Shown: positions 18,961 to 21,057 of the stretch, one piece after another
Layout: each line of letters starts with the position of its first letter
Position numbering within the stretch: position 1 is the stretch's first letter
Origin: Collybiopsis luxurians FD-317 M1
Lineage: Eukaryota > Basidiomycota > Agaricomycetes > Agaricales > Omphalotaceae
DNA length: 21,057 nucleotides
Assembly: GCA_000827265.1 (NCBI GenBank)
Contig: KN834916.1
Coordinates: 15,331 to 36,387 of the forward strand
Reading direction: 5' to 3'
The notes under the pieces: model-generated
Databases searched by the model: none
What the model was told of the DNA's origin: nothing
The model's input: only the letters and a program-made list of their open reading frames with translations
Program-made: the position numbers and the translations under genes

Positions 18961-20065
18961 CCGCTGGAGCTTAGGCAAAATGTCCATCTTGGTATATACC
19001 ACTCAATTGGGGTACATAGCTTTGAAGCGCTGACCCTCTCGGTCTTTCAAGAAATTTGGGGCTTAGGTATCCCCTTGTTGGTCACTGATGTCGGAAGGCA
19101 TTTCAAGTTTCAATGGAATCCAGAGTATTTCATTGAAAACTATGGTGACAAGGAATGTTTTATTGTTGATCCCCAGACAGATTACAGCAAGAAAGTCACT
19201 GTGTGGGACTTTTTTACTGAGTTCGGCAACTATGCAGGGCGAGGCACTACGTTCAGTGGAAATAGTAAGAAAGCATGGAAACTGAAGGATTGGCCACCAT
19301 CCGCAGCTTTTCAGGAAGAATTTCCAGAACTATTTGAAGATTTCTCGAATGCAGTGCCAATGCCAAGTTACATCAGAAAGGATGGAGTGTTGAACATAGC
19401 AGCCCATTTTCCTATGAATGCTGTTGCGCCGGACTTAGGTAAGTTTATTTTATTTTTTCGAAGTGCAACATCTCATACTGTAGACCAGGGCCCAAAATGT
19501 ATAATGCTATGGCATCTGACCAAACACTGGGATCCAAAGGTACAACACATTTACACATGGACATAGCAGATGCTGTCAATGTCATGACCTATGCAGCTGA
19601 CTGTCCAGATGGCTTGCCTGGCTGTGCAGCTTGGGATTTATTTTGCCCTGAAGATCTGGGAAAGCTGCAGAGATTTTTGAAGGAGAGGCTTCCTGAGTCT
19701 TGTTCGGATCCTGTATATAGCCAGCAGGTATATCTGGATGAACATATGCAATGAGAGCTGGCGGAAAAAGAGGGAGTCTATAGTTTTCGAGTTTATCAGC
19801 GACCCAGTGAAGCAGTATTTATACCAGCCGGATGTGCTCATCAGATGAGTCAACTACCATGTCATGTATTCTCTGACCTATATTTTTGATGTTATGAATG
19901 TAGGTCTTCAACCTTGCAGATTGCATCAAGGTGGCTATCGATTTCATTTCGCCCGAAAATGTACGCAGATGTGACCAGTTTATGAGAGGACTGAGGCAAC
20001 TGAATAAGCAGTGGAACGAAGATGTTCTGCAGCTGACAACTATGATATGGTTTGCTTGGGTTTAA
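18961..20065 (+). pseudogene. JmjC-domain (KDM3-like) histone demethylase, decayed
   Basis: Fe(II)/2-oxoglutarate JmjC dioxygenase resembling KDM3/JHDM2, which removes methyl groups from histone H3 Lys9. The frame runs from an acceptor-like ATTAG at 18960 through FQEIWGLGIPLLVTDVG and VWDFFTEFG to APDLG. A 50-nt intron (19439-19488) follows, then PKMYNA and HLHMDIADAVNVMTYAA. Iron ligands: His 19554-19556, Asp 19560-19562, and the distal His in FIPAGCAHQ at 19839-19841. After a 59-nt intron position (19845-19903) the last exon (19904-20065) reads VFNLADCIKVAIDFISPENV and ends with TAA. Breaks: TGA at 19752-19754, where an Arg (CGA) would fit, and the last donor reads ATGAGT instead of GTGAGT. 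Upstream domains (PHD/zinc-finger regions usual in the family) are not visible, so the copy is 5'-truncated or its upstream exons are unrecognised. Confidence 0.87.
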
Positions 20066-20469
20066 TGTTCTCAGTATAAGAAACGATCCAATCTGAATAA
20101 ACGGTAGACTGAAATTGTAGTACTTCAATTTGCATGCATGTAGTTTTTTCTTTTCAAGAGGGATAAATTGATCAATCAGTGGGATGGGCTACAAACATTA
20201 CACACACTGCGGGGATTCAAGGATAGCCCCTGGGAAAATATATGGAAAATATAGGGATATTAGTAACAATCTCTGCCGAGTGGTAATTCAGCAAAAATTT
20301 TATATTTATTTTCAATTTCCTTCAATTAATCCTTGAGCAAGTATAGTGAATTTTTTTAAGTTAAATTTGAAGCATGTATAATAAATAGATGCCAGATAAC
20401 ATGCTACAGATTTGTTAAAATATTCTATCAAAGAAGAGACAAAAATGATTTAAAATAAATGCCGAGGAG
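20066..20469. other. No gene seen
   Basis: AT-rich downstream sequence of the JmjC pseudogene with no supported frame. Confidence 0.5.
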
Positions 20470-20552
20470 GTATTCAAAATCTCCTTCCCATAATGTTCAG
20501 AATATTTACCTGCCAAATATTCTGAACATTATGGGAAGGAGATTTTGAATAC
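20470..20552. repeat. Perfect 38-bp inverted repeat with 7-nt loop
   Basis: Arms 20470-20507 and 20515-20552 are exact reverse complements over all 38 positions, separated by ACCTGCC. As RNA or single-stranded DNA this would form a very stable hairpin. Pairing stops sharply at both outer ends (20469 and 20553). Confidence 0.95.
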
Positions 20553-20657
20553 TTGCCAGGCAATTAGTCCAGAAGAAAATTAAAATATTATTCCAAAAAG
20601 CTTACTGAGGAAATTCAGAACATATTTAAAATATTCTCTTGGAATATAGTTGTAACA

Positions 20658-20785
20658 GATATCAAGACATCGAGATGTCATGACATACATGATATCAAAA
20701 CATCCATATGTTGTGACATATGGATATTGAGATGTCCAGATGCTGTGACATACAAATATCGAGGCATCTAGAACCAATATCAAGA
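20658..20785. repeat. 32-33 bp tandem repeat, about four units
   Basis: Units start with GATATC/GATATT/AATATC at 20658, 20691, 20723 and 20755. Each contains an ACATC-GATGT type inverted word and TGTGACATA. A 75-codon minus-strand frame (20807-20580) across it is a by-product of the repeat. Confidence 0.75.
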
Positions 20786-20886
20786 CTTCTAAATGGCATG
20801 GCGGCACAGATTACATCAAAAAAATCTCCTTAAGCAAACAAGTATCATAAGTGCAGTATACTTCAAATCTCATCCTTAGAATTCCT

Positions 20887-21057
20887 CTAGATATCCCCAA
20901 TGTAAACAGGGTTATAATCTTCAGCTGTGACATCCCACTGGCTAGTGGTGTAGAAATGAACATTTTCATCTTGATAATGGATTGTTGCCACCGCGGTTTC
21001 TGTCAAAGAGTTAAAAAGGCGAATAGTTNAATAGTGGGTGGCCTGGTCTGCTTGTAC
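20887..21057 (-). CDS. 3' end of an unrecognised gene (partial)
   Basis: The minus strand is open for 57 codons from the window edge to TAG at 20889-20887. Codons read, for example, LFNSLTETAVATIHYQDENV and FYTTSQWDVTAEDYNPVYI, with natural-looking hydrophobic/acidic alternation and no stop. The only uncertainty is a TNA codon caused by the ambiguous base at 21029. The protein continues outside the window and I cannot assign a family. It could be a terminal exon of a single-copy gene flanking the repeat block. Confidence 0.45.
   Translation of the reverse strand, partial: VQADQATHYXTIRLFNSLTETAVATIHYQDENVHFYTTSQWDVTAEDYNPVYIGDI

Noticed and set aside
1..21057. KDZ or other transposase, tRNA, rRNA and CRISPR arrays
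   Set aside because: Looked for because of the TET/JmjC context and as routine; no transposase motif, tRNA cloverleaf or spaced array was recognised by eye.

Overview
The window looks like nuclear DNA of a mushroom-forming basidiomycete (Agaricomycetes). The evidence is short (48-63 nt) introns with GTRNGT-type donors and YAG acceptors, TATA boxes about 60 nt ahead of small intron-bearing genes, a fungal TET/JBP-type dioxygenase, a KDM3-type JmjC protein and a mushroom R-type lectin. It is an AT-rich, gene-poor, decaying accessory region: most recognisable coding units carry stops, frameshifts, mutated splice sites or truncations.

Layout. 1-1617: no gene; a GTTACTT/AAGTAAC inverted-repeat cluster at 371-436. 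1618-3428 (+): a TET/JBP-like 5-methylcytosine dioxygenase pseudogene with an intact catalytic core but four in-frame TGA codons. 3590-11900: a duplicated cluster with four copies of an unrecognised ~110-aa protein of predicted beta-strand character (3945-3590 minus, broken; 6106-6561 plus, intact; 7657-8095 plus, broken; 9975-9543 minus, intact). These copies are interspersed with composite ~450-bp repeat units (4617-5440 and 10604-11900). The block 3600-5440 is a same-orientation duplicate of 9540-11436. 11900-13890: no confident gene. 13890-14080: a MITE-like inverted repeat that overlaps a start-less minus ORF. 14793-14413 (minus): a small two-exon gene related to the composite repeats, divergent from 14920-15568 (plus), a ricin-B-type lectin pseudogene. 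15569-17041: nothing firm. 17042-17984 (plus): a conserved-looking protein with one frame break. 18961-20065 (plus): a JmjC (KDM3-like) demethylase pseudogene. 20470-20552: a perfect 38-bp-arm palindrome. 20658-20785: a 32-33 bp tandem repeat. 20887-21057 (minus): the 3' end of another gene running off the window.

How it fits together. TET/JBP and JmjC families are both known to be expanded in basidiomycetes, the TET/JBP genes next to KDZ-type DNA transposons. Both occur here as pseudogenes at opposite ends of a repeat-rich block, but no transposase is visible. The stops in both are best explained as CGA (Arg) to TGA, a CpG-deamination pattern. The middle looks like a tandem/segmental amplification of small intron-bearing genes with TATA promoters, of which two copies still read through from start to stop.
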